Assembly (NCBI RefSeq): GCF_002973525.1 | Contig: NZ_PVEN01000008.1 | Location: 248,001 to 312,000 of the forward strand | Length of the DNA: 64,000 nucleotides | DNA from: Paraburkholderia sp. BL21I4N1 | GTDB lineage: Bacteria > Pseudomonadota > Gammaproteobacteria > Burkholderiales > Burkholderiaceae | Direction: 5' to 3' | In this document: piece by piece, positions 27,612-36,600 of the stretch | Layout of the letters: every line of letters starts with the position of its first letter | Position numbering within the stretch: the stretch's first letter is position 1 | Notes under the pieces: generated by a model | What the model saw: only the letters and a program-made list of their open reading frames with translations | Told to the model about the DNA's origin: nothing | The model's database searches: none | Program-made: the position numbers and the translations under genes

Positions 27612-28844
27612 TCACTCCCAAGTCAGCGCGCCGCCAGTCTGATATTCGATCACTCGCGTCTCGAAGAAGTTGCGTTCCTTCTTCAGGTCGATCATTTCGC
27701 TCATCCACGGGAACGGGTTTTCTTCGTTCGGGTACAGCGGATCGAGACCGATCTGCTGGCAACGGCGGTTGCAGATGAAGCGCAGATAGCTCTTGAACAT
27801 CGACGCGTTGAGGCCGAGCACCCCGCGCGGCATCGTGTCTTCTGCGTAACGATATTCGAGTTCGACCGCTTGCTGGAAGATCTCGCGGATGTCCGCGCGG
27901 AACTCAGCCGTCCAGAGTTGCGGGTTTTCGAGTTTGATCTGGTTGATCAGGTCGATGCCGAAGTTGCAGTGCATCGACTCGTCGCGCAGGATGTATTGGT
28001 ACTGTTCCGCCGCGCCGGTCATCTTGTTCTGACGGCCGAGCGCCAGGATTTGCGTGAAGCCGACGTAGAAGAACAGGCCTTCCATCACACAGGCGAACAC
28101 GATCAGCGAGCGCAGCAGCGTCTGGTCTGTCTCGAGCGTACCGGTCTTGAAGCCCGGATCGGTCAGCACATTGATGTACGGAATCAGGAATTCGTCTTTC
28201 GCGCGGATCGAACCCACTTCGTGATACGCGTTGAAGATTTCGCCTTCGTCGAGGCCCAGCGATTCGACGATGTATTGGTAAGCGTGGGTGTGGATCGCCT
28301 CTTCGAACGCCTGGCGCAGCAGGAACTGGCGGCATTCGGGCGCCGTGATGTGGCGGTAGGTGCCCAGCACGATGTTATTGGCGGCCAGCGAATCCGCCGT
28401 CACGAAGAAGCCCAGGTTGCGCTTGACGATGCGGCGCTCGTCTTCGGTCAGACCGTTCGGGTCTTTCCACAAGGCGATGTCGCGCGACATGTTCACTTCT
28501 TGCGGCATCCAGTGGTTGGCGCAGCCCGCCAGGTATTTTTCCCAGGCCCACTTGTATTTGAACGGCACCAACTGATTGACGTCGGTCTGCCCGTTGATGA
28601 TGCGCTTGTCGGCGACGTTGACTCGCGCTTCCGAAACGGCAGCCGTTCCAGCAGCGTGAGCAGCGGCGATACCGCTTTCGAAAACCTCTTGCGATGCGAA
28701 GACGTTTCGATCCGAGGGAGCATGAGGAGCGGGACGCATTCCGACTTGCGAACCGACAGCCGATCCCGCAGCGCTGCGCAACACATCTTGTTGCGCGCCG
28801 CTCGAGGGAGGTACGGCAGTGATCTCGTCATCCCAGTTAAGCAT
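27612..28844 (-). CDS. nrdB: Class Ia ribonucleotide reductase small subunit
   Basis: Diiron-tyrosyl radical subunit that works with NrdA to make dNTPs. 410 aa from ATG 28844 (MLNWDDEITA); an upstream in-frame ATG at 28859 is possible. Iron ligands are recognisable: EEAIHTHAYQ carries the ExxH pair with the radical Tyr four residues after the His, and RDESMHCNFG carries the later ExxH. The first 75 residues are a variable Ser/Ala-rich leader. It lies 785 nt downstream of nrdA rather than adjoining it. Confidence 0.95.
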   Translation of the reverse strand: MLNWDDEITAVPPSSGAQQDVLRSAAGSAVGSQVGMRPAPHAPSDRNVFASQEVFESGIAAAHAAGTAAVSEARVNVADKRIINGQTDVNQLVPFKYKWAWEKYLAGCANHWMPQEVNMSRDIALWKDPNGLTEDERRIVKRNLGFFVTADSLAANNIVLGTYRHITAPECRQFLLRQAFEEAIHTHAYQYIVESLGLDEGEIFNAYHEVGSIRAKDEFLIPYINVLTDPGFKTGTLETDQTLLRSLIVFACVMEGLFFYVGFTQILALGRQNKMTGAAEQYQYILRDESMHCNFGIDLINQIKLENPQLWTAEFRADIREIFQQAVELEYRYAEDTMPRGVLGLNASMFKSYLRFICNRRCQQIGLDPLYPNEENPFPWMSEMIDLKKERNFFETRVIEYQTGGALTWE

Positions 28845-29629
28845 AAATGTCACCATCAATTTAGAACGGTTTGTACCATCTTTTCACGAGCGATAAAAGA
28901 GTTCGCTGATGAAAAATCCTGTTTTCGATTCGCGTTGCTACGTTCATACAACACTTTGTTCAACAGACTCTGTGAGTCGCCTCGCGTGAAGCGTGTTGAA
29001 CGTGTGTCGTCGAGGTGCTTCGCGAGCTCGAAGAGCAACGTGTCGATGCGACGTTTCGCTGCTCTATCTATCTGTATTGCGGAGTGCGTTTGCAGCATCT
29101 CGCGGTTGCGTTCTGCTGCGTCGCGCTACTCTCTGCGTTGCTCGTTGCGTTGCTCGTTGCGTTGCTCGTTGCGTTGCTCGTTGCGTTGCTCGTTGCGTTG
29201 CGCTTCGCGTTGCTCCGCAGAGGTCTCGCGTTACTGCTGCGACTGTCTGTTCGTCAGTGCAAGCGAAGTGAAGTTCAATGTCGTGTCGAACGATGCATCG
29301 GGCCGGCTGCGTTGATCGGCCCATCGATCGAAGCGTTTGCTCAAGCGCGCTGTGCCGCGCGCTTCGTCGGGTGTCGCCGACTGCTGACTACTGACTGCTG
29401 ATCTACCACTGAGGCCTCGCCGAGTTTCCACCGACCCGGTGCCTCGCGACTTCAGTCGCCTGCCCTCTTCGCTACTCGTCGACGAGCGGCGCGGCTTCGA
29501 TTTCTTCCACCGCGCCGCTCATCGACTTCACTATTGCTTCATCGCATTCGGGTGACTACCTACAACCCGTCAGCAAGCAACGATCCCGCTATCTGCTTCG
29601 CGCTCGCCGGCAGCGCGGATTCGCGACAC
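28845..29629. other. 785-nt spacer between nrdA and nrdB
   Basis: No convincing gene. It contains a 12-bp tandem repeat at 29135-29201. The short ORFs here (for example 80 codons at 28856-29098 on the minus strand) lack a good ribosome site and recognisable domains. A separate nrdB promoter could lie here but none was identified with confidence. Confidence 0.5.
29135..29201. repeat. 12-bp tandem repeat, 5 full copies plus a partial
   Basis: Unit GCGTTGCTCGTT repeats exactly at 29135, 29147, 29159, 29171 and 29183, then a partial copy to about 29201. It lies in the nrdA-nrdB spacer. Confidence 0.9.
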
Positions 29630-32626
29630 TTACTGGCAAGCTTCGCACTCGTCGAAACCCGCGTCGCCCGGACGCATCATGCAGACCGGACCATCCGCTT
29701 CCGGCGCTGCTTCGACGACTGCTGCCGTGGCCGCTGCAGCCTGAAAGCCGCCCGGCGTTGCGCCGCCTCCGTTCGCGCCGAAGCCACCCGCTGCGCCGCC
29801 AGCCGCGCCACCCGAACCTTCGCCGCCGCCCGAACTCACCGCGTTCAGTTGGCCGTGCGCCACCGTCGACTTCTCGACGTGCGTCGCCGCCATCGTGCGG
29901 AGGTAGTAGGTCGTCTTCAGACCGCGCACCCAGGCGAGCTTGTAGATCTCGTCGAGCTTCTTACCCGACGCGCCGCCCATGTAGATGTTCAGCGACTGCG
30001 CCTGGTCGATCCACTTCTGACGACGCGAAGCCGCTTCAACCAGCCACACCGGATCGAGTTCGAACGCGGTCGCGTAGATCGCGCGCAGGTCTGCCGGAAT
30101 CCGGTCGATGCGCGACAGCGTGCCGTCGAAGTACTTCAGGTCGGCGACCATCACTTCGTCCCACAGACCGCGTGCCTTCAGGTCGCGCACCAGGTAGTCG
30201 TTGACCACCGTGAATTCGCCCGACAGATTCGACTTCACATACAGGTTCTGGAACGTCGGCTCGATGCAAGCCGACACGCCGATGATGTTCGAGATCGTCG
30301 CCGTCGGCGCGATCGCGACGCAGTTCGAGTTGCGCATGCCGTACTGGGCGACACGCGAACGCAGTTCGGTCCAGTCCATCGACTCGCTCGAGTCGACTTC
30401 CACGTACCCGCCACGCGCGTCGGCCAGCAGCTTCACCGAGTCTTGCGGCAGGATGCCGCGATCCCACAGCGAGCCGCGGTAGCTCGAGTAACGGCCACGC
30501 TCTTGCGCCAGTTCCGTCGACGCGTAGTAAGCGTAATAGCAGACCGCTTCCATCGACGTGTCGGCGAACGCCACCGCTTCCTGCGACGCGTACGGCGTGC
30601 GCAGCAGATGCAGACAGTCCTGGAAGCCCATGATGCCCAGACCGACCGGACGGTGCTTCAGGTTCGAGTTACGCGCCTTGGCAACCGCGTAGTAGTTGAT
30701 GTCGATCACGTTGTCCAGCATGCGCATCGCGACGCTGATGGTGCGCTTGAGCTTGTCGTGGTCGAGCACGAGCGTGCCGTCGGCCTGTTCCTTCAGGTGG
30801 GCGACGAGGTTCACGGAGCCCAGGTTGCAGACGGCGATTTCGGCGTCGCTGGTGTTCAGCGTGATTTCCGTGCACAGGTTCGACGAGTGAACGACACCGA
30901 CGTGCTGTTGCGGCGAGCGCACATTGCACGGATCCTTGAACGTGATCCACGGGTGGCCGGTTTCGAACAGCATGCCCAGCATCTTGCGCCACAGTTGCGC
31001 CGCCGGCAGCGTCTTGAACAGCTTGATCTCGCCGCGCGCGACCTTCGCTTCGTAAGCCGTGTAAGCCGTTTCGAATTCGGCGCCGAACTTGTCGTGCAGG
31101 TCCGGGCAGGTGGACGGCGAGAACAGCGTCCAGTCGCCGCCTTCCATCACGCGCTTCATGAACAGGTCGGGAATCCAGTTCGCCGTGTTCATGTCGTGCG
31201 TGCGACGACGGTCGTCGCCGGTGTTCTTACGCAGCTCGAGGAATTCCTCGATGTCCAGGTGCCACGTTTCCAGGTACGCGCACACCGCGCCCTTGCGCTT
31301 GCCGCCCTGGTTCACGGCGACCGCCGTGTCGTTGACCACCTTCAGGAACGGCACGACGCCTTGCGACTTGCCGTTGGTGCCCTTGATGTGCGAACCGAGC
31401 GCACGCACGCGCGTCCAGTCGTTGCCCAAGCCACCGGCGAACTTCGACAGCAGCGCGTTTTCCTTCAGCGCTTCGTAGATGCCGTCGAGGTCGTCGTCGA
31501 CCGTGGTCAGGTAGCACGACGACAGTTGCGAGCGATGCGTGCCCGAGTTGAACAGCGTCGGCGTGGACGACATGAAGTCGAAGCTCGACAGGATGTTGTA
31601 GAACTCGATGGCGCGCGCTTCGCGGTCGATCTCGTTCAGCGACAGGCCCATCGCGACACGCATAAAGAATGCCTGCGGCATTTCGATGCGCACGCCGTCG
31701 TGATGCAGGAAGTAACGGTCATACAGCGTTTGCAGACCGAGGTAACCGAATTGCAGGTCGCGGCTGTTGTCGAGCGCGGCGCCCAGGCGCTTCAGGTCGA
31801 ACTGCTGGAGCTTGTCGTCGAGCAGGCCGGCGCCGATGCCGCGCTTGATGAACTGCGGGAAGTACTCGGCGTAGCGGTTAGCCATTTCGCCTTGCGTGAC
31901 TTCTTCTTCGAGGATCTCGCGGCGGATCGTGTGCAGCAGGATGCGTGCGGTGACCTGGCTGTAGGCCGGATCTTTTTCGATCATCGTGCGGGCAGCCAGG
32001 ATCGCCGAGTCGTAGACCTGGGTCATCGGCACGCCGTCGTACAGATTCTTGACCGTTTCCGCGATGATGGGGTCGGCGCTCACGGCGTCGCCCAGATTCG
32101 CGCAAGCGGATTCAATGATGCCGCGCAGCGCAGCCATGTCGAGCGGACGCGTGACGCCGTTGTCGGTCACGTTCAGACCCGGCGTGTTGGCGACGATCTG
32201 GTCGTCATGGCCGCGCGCTTGGGTGCGCTTCTCGCGATACAGCACGTAAGCGCGCGCGACGTTGTGCTCGCCGCCGCGCATCAGCGCGAGTTCGACCTGA
32301 TCCTGAATGTCTTCAATATGGAACGTGCCGCCGTTCGGGCGGCTGCGCACCAGCGCGCGCACCACGCTCTGCGTGAGTTGCTCGACCAGTTCGCGCACGC
32401 GCGCCGAAGCCGCACCTTGACCACCATTGACGGCCAGGAACGCCTTCGTCACGGCGATGGCGATTTTCGACGGCTCGAACGACACCACGGTGCCGTTGCG
32501 GCGGATCACCTTGTAGTCGGCGAGGGTCGCCTGCGGCGCGAGCGCCTGAGCGCCCTGTGGCTGGCCGAAGGCCTGGCCAGTCGATGAACCCTCATACCGG
32601 GTCGTCGCGTTGTCGGTGGTTTGCAT
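29630..32626 (-). CDS. nrdA: Class Ia ribonucleotide reductase large subunit
   Basis: Reduces ribonucleoside diphosphates; carries the catalytic and allosteric sites. 998 aa, long as in Pseudomonas NrdA (about 960), because an N-terminal ATP-cone (VIRRNGTVVSFEPSKIAIAV, about 38-130) is followed by a second cone-like segment. The C-terminal redox pair is DECEACQ at the very end, tethered by a Gly/Ala-rich linker of about 60 residues. ATG 32626 is chosen because AGGAG sits 9 nt upstream; an earlier in-frame TTG is rejected. Confidence 0.96.
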   Translation of the reverse strand: MQTTDNATTRYEGSSTGQAFGQPQGAQALAPQATLADYKVIRRNGTVVSFEPSKIAIAVTKAFLAVNGGQGAASARVRELVEQLTQSVVRALVRSRPNGGTFHIEDIQDQVELALMRGGEHNVARAYVLYREKRTQARGHDDQIVANTPGLNVTDNGVTRPLDMAALRGIIESACANLGDAVSADPIIAETVKNLYDGVPMTQVYDSAILAARTMIEKDPAYSQVTARILLHTIRREILEEEVTQGEMANRYAEYFPQFIKRGIGAGLLDDKLQQFDLKRLGAALDNSRDLQFGYLGLQTLYDRYFLHHDGVRIEMPQAFFMRVAMGLSLNEIDREARAIEFYNILSSFDFMSSTPTLFNSGTHRSQLSSCYLTTVDDDLDGIYEALKENALLSKFAGGLGNDWTRVRALGSHIKGTNGKSQGVVPFLKVVNDTAVAVNQGGKRKGAVCAYLETWHLDIEEFLELRKNTGDDRRRTHDMNTANWIPDLFMKRVMEGGDWTLFSPSTCPDLHDKFGAEFETAYTAYEAKVARGEIKLFKTLPAAQLWRKMLGMLFETGHPWITFKDPCNVRSPQQHVGVVHSSNLCTEITLNTSDAEIAVCNLGSVNLVAHLKEQADGTLVLDHDKLKRTISVAMRMLDNVIDINYYAVAKARNSNLKHRPVGLGIMGFQDCLHLLRTPYASQEAVAFADTSMEAVCYYAYYASTELAQERGRYSSYRGSLWDRGILPQDSVKLLADARGGYVEVDSSESMDWTELRSRVAQYGMRNSNCVAIAPTATISNIIGVSACIEPTFQNLYVKSNLSGEFTVVNDYLVRDLKARGLWDEVMVADLKYFDGTLSRIDRIPADLRAIYATAFELDPVWLVEAASRRQKWIDQAQSLNIYMGGASGKKLDEIYKLAWVRGLKTTYYLRTMAATHVEKSTVAHGQLNAVSSGGGEGSGGAAGGAAGGFGANGGGATPGGFQAAAATAAVVEAAPEADGPVCMMRPGDAGFDECEACQ

Positions 32627-32948
32627 GTGCAAAGCTCCTGGTCCTGGAAATGGTGCGGTGATTGCCGCGGATTAAAACGAACGCTGCGCCGCCGCGTGCG
32701 CAAGCGATGGGGTGCAGGAAAGAGGCCGGCTGAGCCGGTTGGCGGGATGCGACGGCGACGAAGCCTGATTCGAATTGAAAACGGTCTTCGTCGTATGCGT
32801 CGCGATCACTGGCTTAGCCCCTTCCCTGAATGCTTCTGGATGCCGCCGGTTGGTCTTGACCGGCCGCGCCGCAGGAATTTTTATCACTGCCCGGAATGCT
32901 TGCGGCGCCGTGCTCGGAGAGCGGGGCGCCGCCTATTTATGCACTCGG

Positions 32949-32969
32949 TTATCCACACAGTTATACACA
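32949..32969 (+). promoter_or_regulatory. Two DnaA boxes upstream of nrdA
   Basis: TTATCCACA (32949-32957) is the perfect consensus and TTATACACA (32961-32969) fits TTWTNCACA; the starts are 12 bp apart in the same orientation. DnaA is a known regulator of nrdAB in E. coli. Confidence 0.75.
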
Positions 32970-32973
32970 GCCA

Positions 32974-33020
32974 ACACAATATATGGTGTGAAACCGAATT
33001 TCTGGCACTAAGTATAGTGG
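32974..33020 (-). promoter_or_regulatory. Tandem NrdR boxes
   Basis: ACACAATATATGGTGT (32974-32989) is close to the NrdR consensus. GCACTAAGTATAGTGG (33005-33020) is a weaker copy. Start-to-start distance is 31 bp, about three helical turns, as is typical of NrdR box pairs. The second box overlaps the -10 element of the nrdA promoter, consistent with repression when dNTPs are plentiful. Confidence 0.8.
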
Positions 33021-33038
33021 AGATTCGAGACGGGTCAA
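33011..33038 (-). promoter_or_regulatory. Sigma70 promoter of nrdA
   Basis: On the minus strand TTGACC (33038-33033), a 16-nt spacer and TATACT (33016-33011). Transcription would begin near 33004, giving a leader of about 375 nt before nrdA. Confidence 0.7.
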
Positions 33039-33155
33039 ATCGTTTTATTTGCTTTGAATGGGTTGACTTTTGGATAGCGCGACGCGGCGCACCTCGCCGG
33101 AGAACAAGGCTGCGCCTTGCTCCCGTCGCATCGCGCGAGGTCGCGCAACGAGGCG

Positions 33156-33752
33156 TTACGAGTTTGCGGAAAACTTGAGATAGGGGAAATACTGAGCGCC
33201 GAGCGCGGTGTCGCGCTGCAGACGTTGCCACTCGAAATGCGGGCCCGGATCGGTCTTGCGACCGGGGGCGATGTCCGAATGACCGGCAAGCGCCTCGACC
33301 GGATAGCGGGCCTTCAGCGCGCTCACGAGAGCGCCGAGCGTGCGGTATTGCGCCGCTTCGAAAGCAGTCGCGTCGCTGCCCTCCAGCTCGATCCCGATCG
33401 AGAAATCATTGCAGCGCTCGCGGCCGAAAAAATTCGACGGCCCCGCGTGCCACGCGCGCTCGTTGCACGACACGAATTGTTCGAGCGCGCCGTCGCGATG
33501 AATCACGAAATGCGCCGAAACCCGCACGCCGCGTAGGTGAGTGTCGTAGTACGGGTGAGCGTCGCAGTCGAGCGTGTTCAGGAACAACTCGGCGATCGCC
33601 GTGCCGCCGAACTCGTTCGGCGGCAGGCTGATGTTGTGAACGACGATCAGCGTCGGCACGGCGCCGTCGGGCCGCGCTTCGAAATTCGGCGAAGGGAGTT
33701 GGCTGGCGGCGGCGACCCAACCGTCGGCGTCGACGGTGAACGCGTCGCTCAT
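33156..33752 (-). CDS. ampD: 1,6-anhydro-N-acetylmuramyl-L-alanine amidase
   Basis: Cytoplasmic zinc amidase of murein recycling; its loss derepresses AmpC in many Gram-negatives. 198 aa. Zinc ligands lie in VVHNISLP (first His) and GHSDIAPGRKTDPG (second His and Asp). ATG 33752 overlaps the upstream gene stop by 4 nt; the longer in-frame reading to 33863 lies inside that gene and is rejected. Confidence 0.94.
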   Translation of the reverse strand: MSDAFTVDADGWVAAASQLPSPNFEARPDGAVPTLIVVHNISLPPNEFGGTAIAELFLNTLDCDAHPYYDTHLRGVRVSAHFVIHRDGALEQFVSCNERAWHAGPSNFFGRERCNDFSIGIELEGSDATAFEAAQYRTLGALVSALKARYPVEALAGHSDIAPGRKTDPGPHFEWQRLQRDTALGAQYFPYLKFSANS

Positions 33753-34084
33753 CGAGCGTCGCGGCCCGACGGACGCGCGCTGTGGCGCTGCGCGTGGGCG
33801 GCGCTGCAGAAAGGCTGCCCCGCCACCACCACGGAGTCGCTCTTCGGCGCATGCACGCCGCACTCGGCGCAGCGGATCATCGGCTCGGCGAGTTGCGGGC
33901 GCGCCTGAGCTTGACCCGCCGGACGCGCAGCGCCGTTAGAACCGGCTTGCTGGCCCGACGCGCCGTTCGCACCCGCACCAGAACCGCCGGTACGCTGGGC
34001 GGTTTGCGCGTCATGACGACGCAGCGCCTTGACCAGCCATTGGCCCACGACGAACAGCAGGATCAGCAGAAATATTTGTCGCAT
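33749..34084 (-). CDS. PP0621-family small membrane protein
   Basis: 111 aa. N-terminal membrane helix (IFLLILLFVVGQWLV), a Gly/Ala/Gln-rich linker, then a C-terminal zinc-ribbon-like segment with CAECG and FCSAAH. It matches what I know of the PP0621 family, which often precedes ampD. Function unknown. Confidence 0.82.
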   Translation of the reverse strand: MRQIFLLILLFVVGQWLVKALRRHDAQTAQRTGGSGAGANGASGQQAGSNGAARPAGQAQARPQLAEPMIRCAECGVHAPKSDSVVVAGQPFCSAAHAQRHSARPSGRDAR

Positions 34085-34093
34085 GGAATACGC

Positions 34094-35011
34094 TCACACT
34101 ACGGCACGGTGCAACAGCACCTCGAAGACGAAACGGCTGCCGACGTACGCCAGCAACAGCGCGACGAACGACGCCAGCACCCAGCGCAGGGCCGCGCGAC
34201 CGCGCCAACCCGACACCTTGCGCGCGGTCAGCAGCGCGCCGAACATCACCCACGAAAGAATCGCGAACACGGTCTTGTGATCGAGCCGCAATGCGCGGTC
34301 GACCAGTTGCTCGCTGAACAGAATGCCCGACAGCAAGGTCAGCGTGAGCAGCACGAAACCCGCGCCGATCAGACGGAACAACAGCTTCTCCAACGTCAGC
34401 AGCGGCGGCAGCGTGTCGAGCCAGCTCGACAGCCAGCCGTTGCCGGCCGCGGCCGCATGCCGCGCCGCGACGCCACCGCGCATGGCGTGCAAACGCCGTT
34501 CGACCAGCAGCATCAGAATGGCGTGCAGCGCCGCGATCGCAAACAGACCATACGCGATGTTGGCGATCAGGAAGTGCAGCTTGAACAACGGCGCGGCCGA
34601 ATAAGGCAGCACGCGCACGCCGCCGAACGCCAGCGGCATCAACGACGCGACGCAGGCGAGCGGCAACACCAGCAGACGCAACCCGTCGAGCGGAAAGAAA
34701 AAGCTCTCTATCCAATAGATGCCGGCGCCGAGCCAGAACATGGCCGACAGCGCGAACGCGAAGCCGAACACCATCGCGTTCTGCGGAAAGATGGTGGTGT
34801 GCAGCAGCACGCCGTGCGCGGCCAGTGCCACGCCGAGCAGTGCGCGGCCAGCCGAGCTCATGCCCGAGGCGGCCGGCACGCTTGCCGCGGCGGGCACCGG
34901 CGGCACGCTCTCGAGCATGGGGCGCACGGCGGCGTGCCGGTGCGAGCGCCAGCCTGCCACGGCTAAACCGCCGTAGAGGAGCGCAGTGAGGGCATACAGT
35001 ACAATATCCAT
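34094..35011 (-). CDS. CcsA/YpjD-like cytochrome c assembly-family membrane protein
   Basis: 305 aa, about eight membrane helices, with the cytochrome-c assembly-family core near residues 170-290 (FRLIGAGFVLLTLTLLSG and KTVFAILSWVMFGALL). It lies next to ffh in divergent orientation, as ypjD does in many proteobacteria. Precise role unknown; YpjD is linked to envelope functions rather than proven heme transfer. Confidence 0.85.
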   Translation of the reverse strand: MDIVLYALTALLYGGLAVAGWRSHRHAAVRPMLESVPPVPAAASVPAASGMSSAGRALLGVALAAHGVLLHTTIFPQNAMVFGFAFALSAMFWLGAGIYWIESFFFPLDGLRLLVLPLACVASLMPLAFGGVRVLPYSAAPLFKLHFLIANIAYGLFAIAALHAILMLLVERRLHAMRGGVAARHAAAAGNGWLSSWLDTLPPLLTLEKLLFRLIGAGFVLLTLTLLSGILFSEQLVDRALRLDHKTVFAILSWVMFGALLTARKVSGWRGRAALRWVLASFVALLLAYVGSRFVFEVLLHRAVV

Positions 35012-35092
35012 ATTCGAAGTTTACACTAGGCCCCTACTCCGCGACGTCTTCCACTTCGCGCGCTGCCCGGGCCGCACTGTTCATCGCTCCCC

Positions 35093-36460
35093 ATGCTCGA
35101 CAATCTGACTCAACGGATGGCGCGCGTCGTCAAGACGCTGCGCGGCGAAGCCCGGCTCACCGAGGCGAACACCCAGGAAATGCTGCGCGAAGTGCGCTTG
35201 GCGCTGCTCGAGGCCGACGTGGCGCTGCCCGTCGTGCGCGAGTTCATCGCCAAGGTGAAAGAGAAGGCGCTCGGCGAAGAAGTCATCAGCAGTCTGTCGC
35301 CGGGTCAGGCACTCGTCGGCGTGGTGCAGCGCGAGCTGACCGCGATCATTGGCGGCGATTACGAAGGCAAGGCGGTCGAGCTCAACCTCGCCGTCACGCC
35401 GCCGGCCATCATCCTGATGGCGGGTCTGCAGGGCGCGGGTAAGACCACCACGGTCGGTAAGCTCGCCAAGCTGCTGCGCGAAAAGTACAAGAAGAAAGTT
35501 CTCACCGTTTCGTGCGACGTCTACCGTCCCGCTGCTATCGCGCAGTTGAAGATGGTGACCGAACAGGTCGGCGCGGACTTCTTCCCGTCGGAGCCGGATC
35601 AGAAACCGGTGGATATCGCGCGCGCCGCGGTGGACTGGGCCAAGCGTCACTACCATGACGTGCTGCTCGTCGACACGGCCGGCCGTCTCGGTATCGACGA
35701 AGCGATGATGGCGGAAATCACCGCGCTGCACACCGAACTCAAGCCGGCGGAAACGCTGTTCGTGGTCGACGCGATGCTGGGCCAGGACGCGGTCAACATC
35801 GCCAAGGCCTTTAGCGACGCGTTGCCGCTCACCGGCGTGGTGCTCACCAAGCTCGACGGCGACTCGCGCGGTGGCGCGGCGCTGTCCGTGCGTCACGTGA
35901 CCGGCAAGCCGATCAAGTTCGTCGGCGTCGCCGAAAAGCTCGACGGCCTCGAAGTGTTCTACCCGGATCGCATGGCGAACCGGATTCTCGGCATGGGCGA
36001 CATTCTCGCCCTCGTCGAAGAAGCGCAAAAAGGCGTGGATGTTCAGGCCGCGCAGAAACTCGCCGACAAGGTCAAGAAAGGCGGCGACTTCGACCTCAAC
36101 GATTTCCGCGCGCAGCTCACGCAAATGAAGAGCATGGGCGGCCTGTCGTCGCTGATGGACAAGCTGCCCGCGCAGTTCCAGCAAGCCGCGGCCGGCGCCA
36201 ACATGGGCATGGCCGAATCGCAGATGCGCCGCATGGAAGGCATCATCAATTCGATGACGCCGCTCGAGCGCGCCAAGCCGGAACTCATCAAGGCCACCCG
36301 CAAGCGGCGCATTGCCGCGGGCGCGGGTGTGCAGGTGCAGGAAGTCAACCGCATGCTGAATCAGTACGACCAGATGCGCACCATGATGAAGAAGCTCAAG
36401 GGCGGCAATCTGCAGAAGATGATGCGCGGCATGAAGGGCATGTTGCCCGGCATGCGCTAA
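35093..36460 (+). CDS. ffh: Signal recognition particle GTPase Ffh
   Basis: Binds signal sequences and 4.5S RNA and targets inner-membrane proteins to FtsY. 455 aa. N domain, then G domain with GLQGAGKTTTVGKLA (about residue 107), DTAGRLGIDE and TKLDGDSRGGAA, then a Met-rich M domain ending KMMRGMKGMLPGMR. Divergent from the ypjD-like gene. Confidence 0.97.
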   Translation: MLDNLTQRMARVVKTLRGEARLTEANTQEMLREVRLALLEADVALPVVREFIAKVKEKALGEEVISSLSPGQALVGVVQRELTAIIGGDYEGKAVELNLAVTPPAIILMAGLQGAGKTTTVGKLAKLLREKYKKKVLTVSCDVYRPAAIAQLKMVTEQVGADFFPSEPDQKPVDIARAAVDWAKRHYHDVLLVDTAGRLGIDEAMMAEITALHTELKPAETLFVVDAMLGQDAVNIAKAFSDALPLTGVVLTKLDGDSRGGAALSVRHVTGKPIKFVGVAEKLDGLEVFYPDRMANRILGMGDILALVEEAQKGVDVQAAQKLADKVKKGGDFDLNDFRAQLTQMKSMGGLSSLMDKLPAQFQQAAAGANMGMAESQMRRMEGIINSMTPLERAKPELIKATRKRRIAAGAGVQVQEVNRMLNQYDQMRTMMKKLKGGNLQKMMRGMKGMLPGMR

Positions 36461-36600
36461 GCTTGTTCAAGATGGCGGGCGCGTGCTTTTCGCGCGCGAA
36501 CGTCGGAAAGCGCTGACTTCCGATTTGTGCGGGTTTATTCTGTACCGCGCGCCGCCGATCTCACCCACACTATGTATACAGTTATTGCCCGTCAGACGTC

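Larger units (their letters stand above)
32627..33155. other. nrdA leader and ampD-nrdA intergenic region
   Basis: About 530 nt. It holds the nrdA promoter, two NrdR boxes and two DnaA boxes, then a leader of about 375 nt. A 71-codon minus-strand ORF with a GTG start (32672-32887) lies in the leader; no family recognised and coding status unclear. Confidence 0.6.

Noticed and set aside
29534..32587. 1017-codon plus-strand ORF antisense to nrdA
   Set aside because: It mirrors nrdA, is Arg/His/Val-rich, has no domains and is a by-product of GC-rich codon bias. The same applies to the long ORFs antisense to accC/prmA (20206-22662), rnb (13260-15500), dgoK/dgoA (7729-9456) and tpx/kinase (23900-25624).
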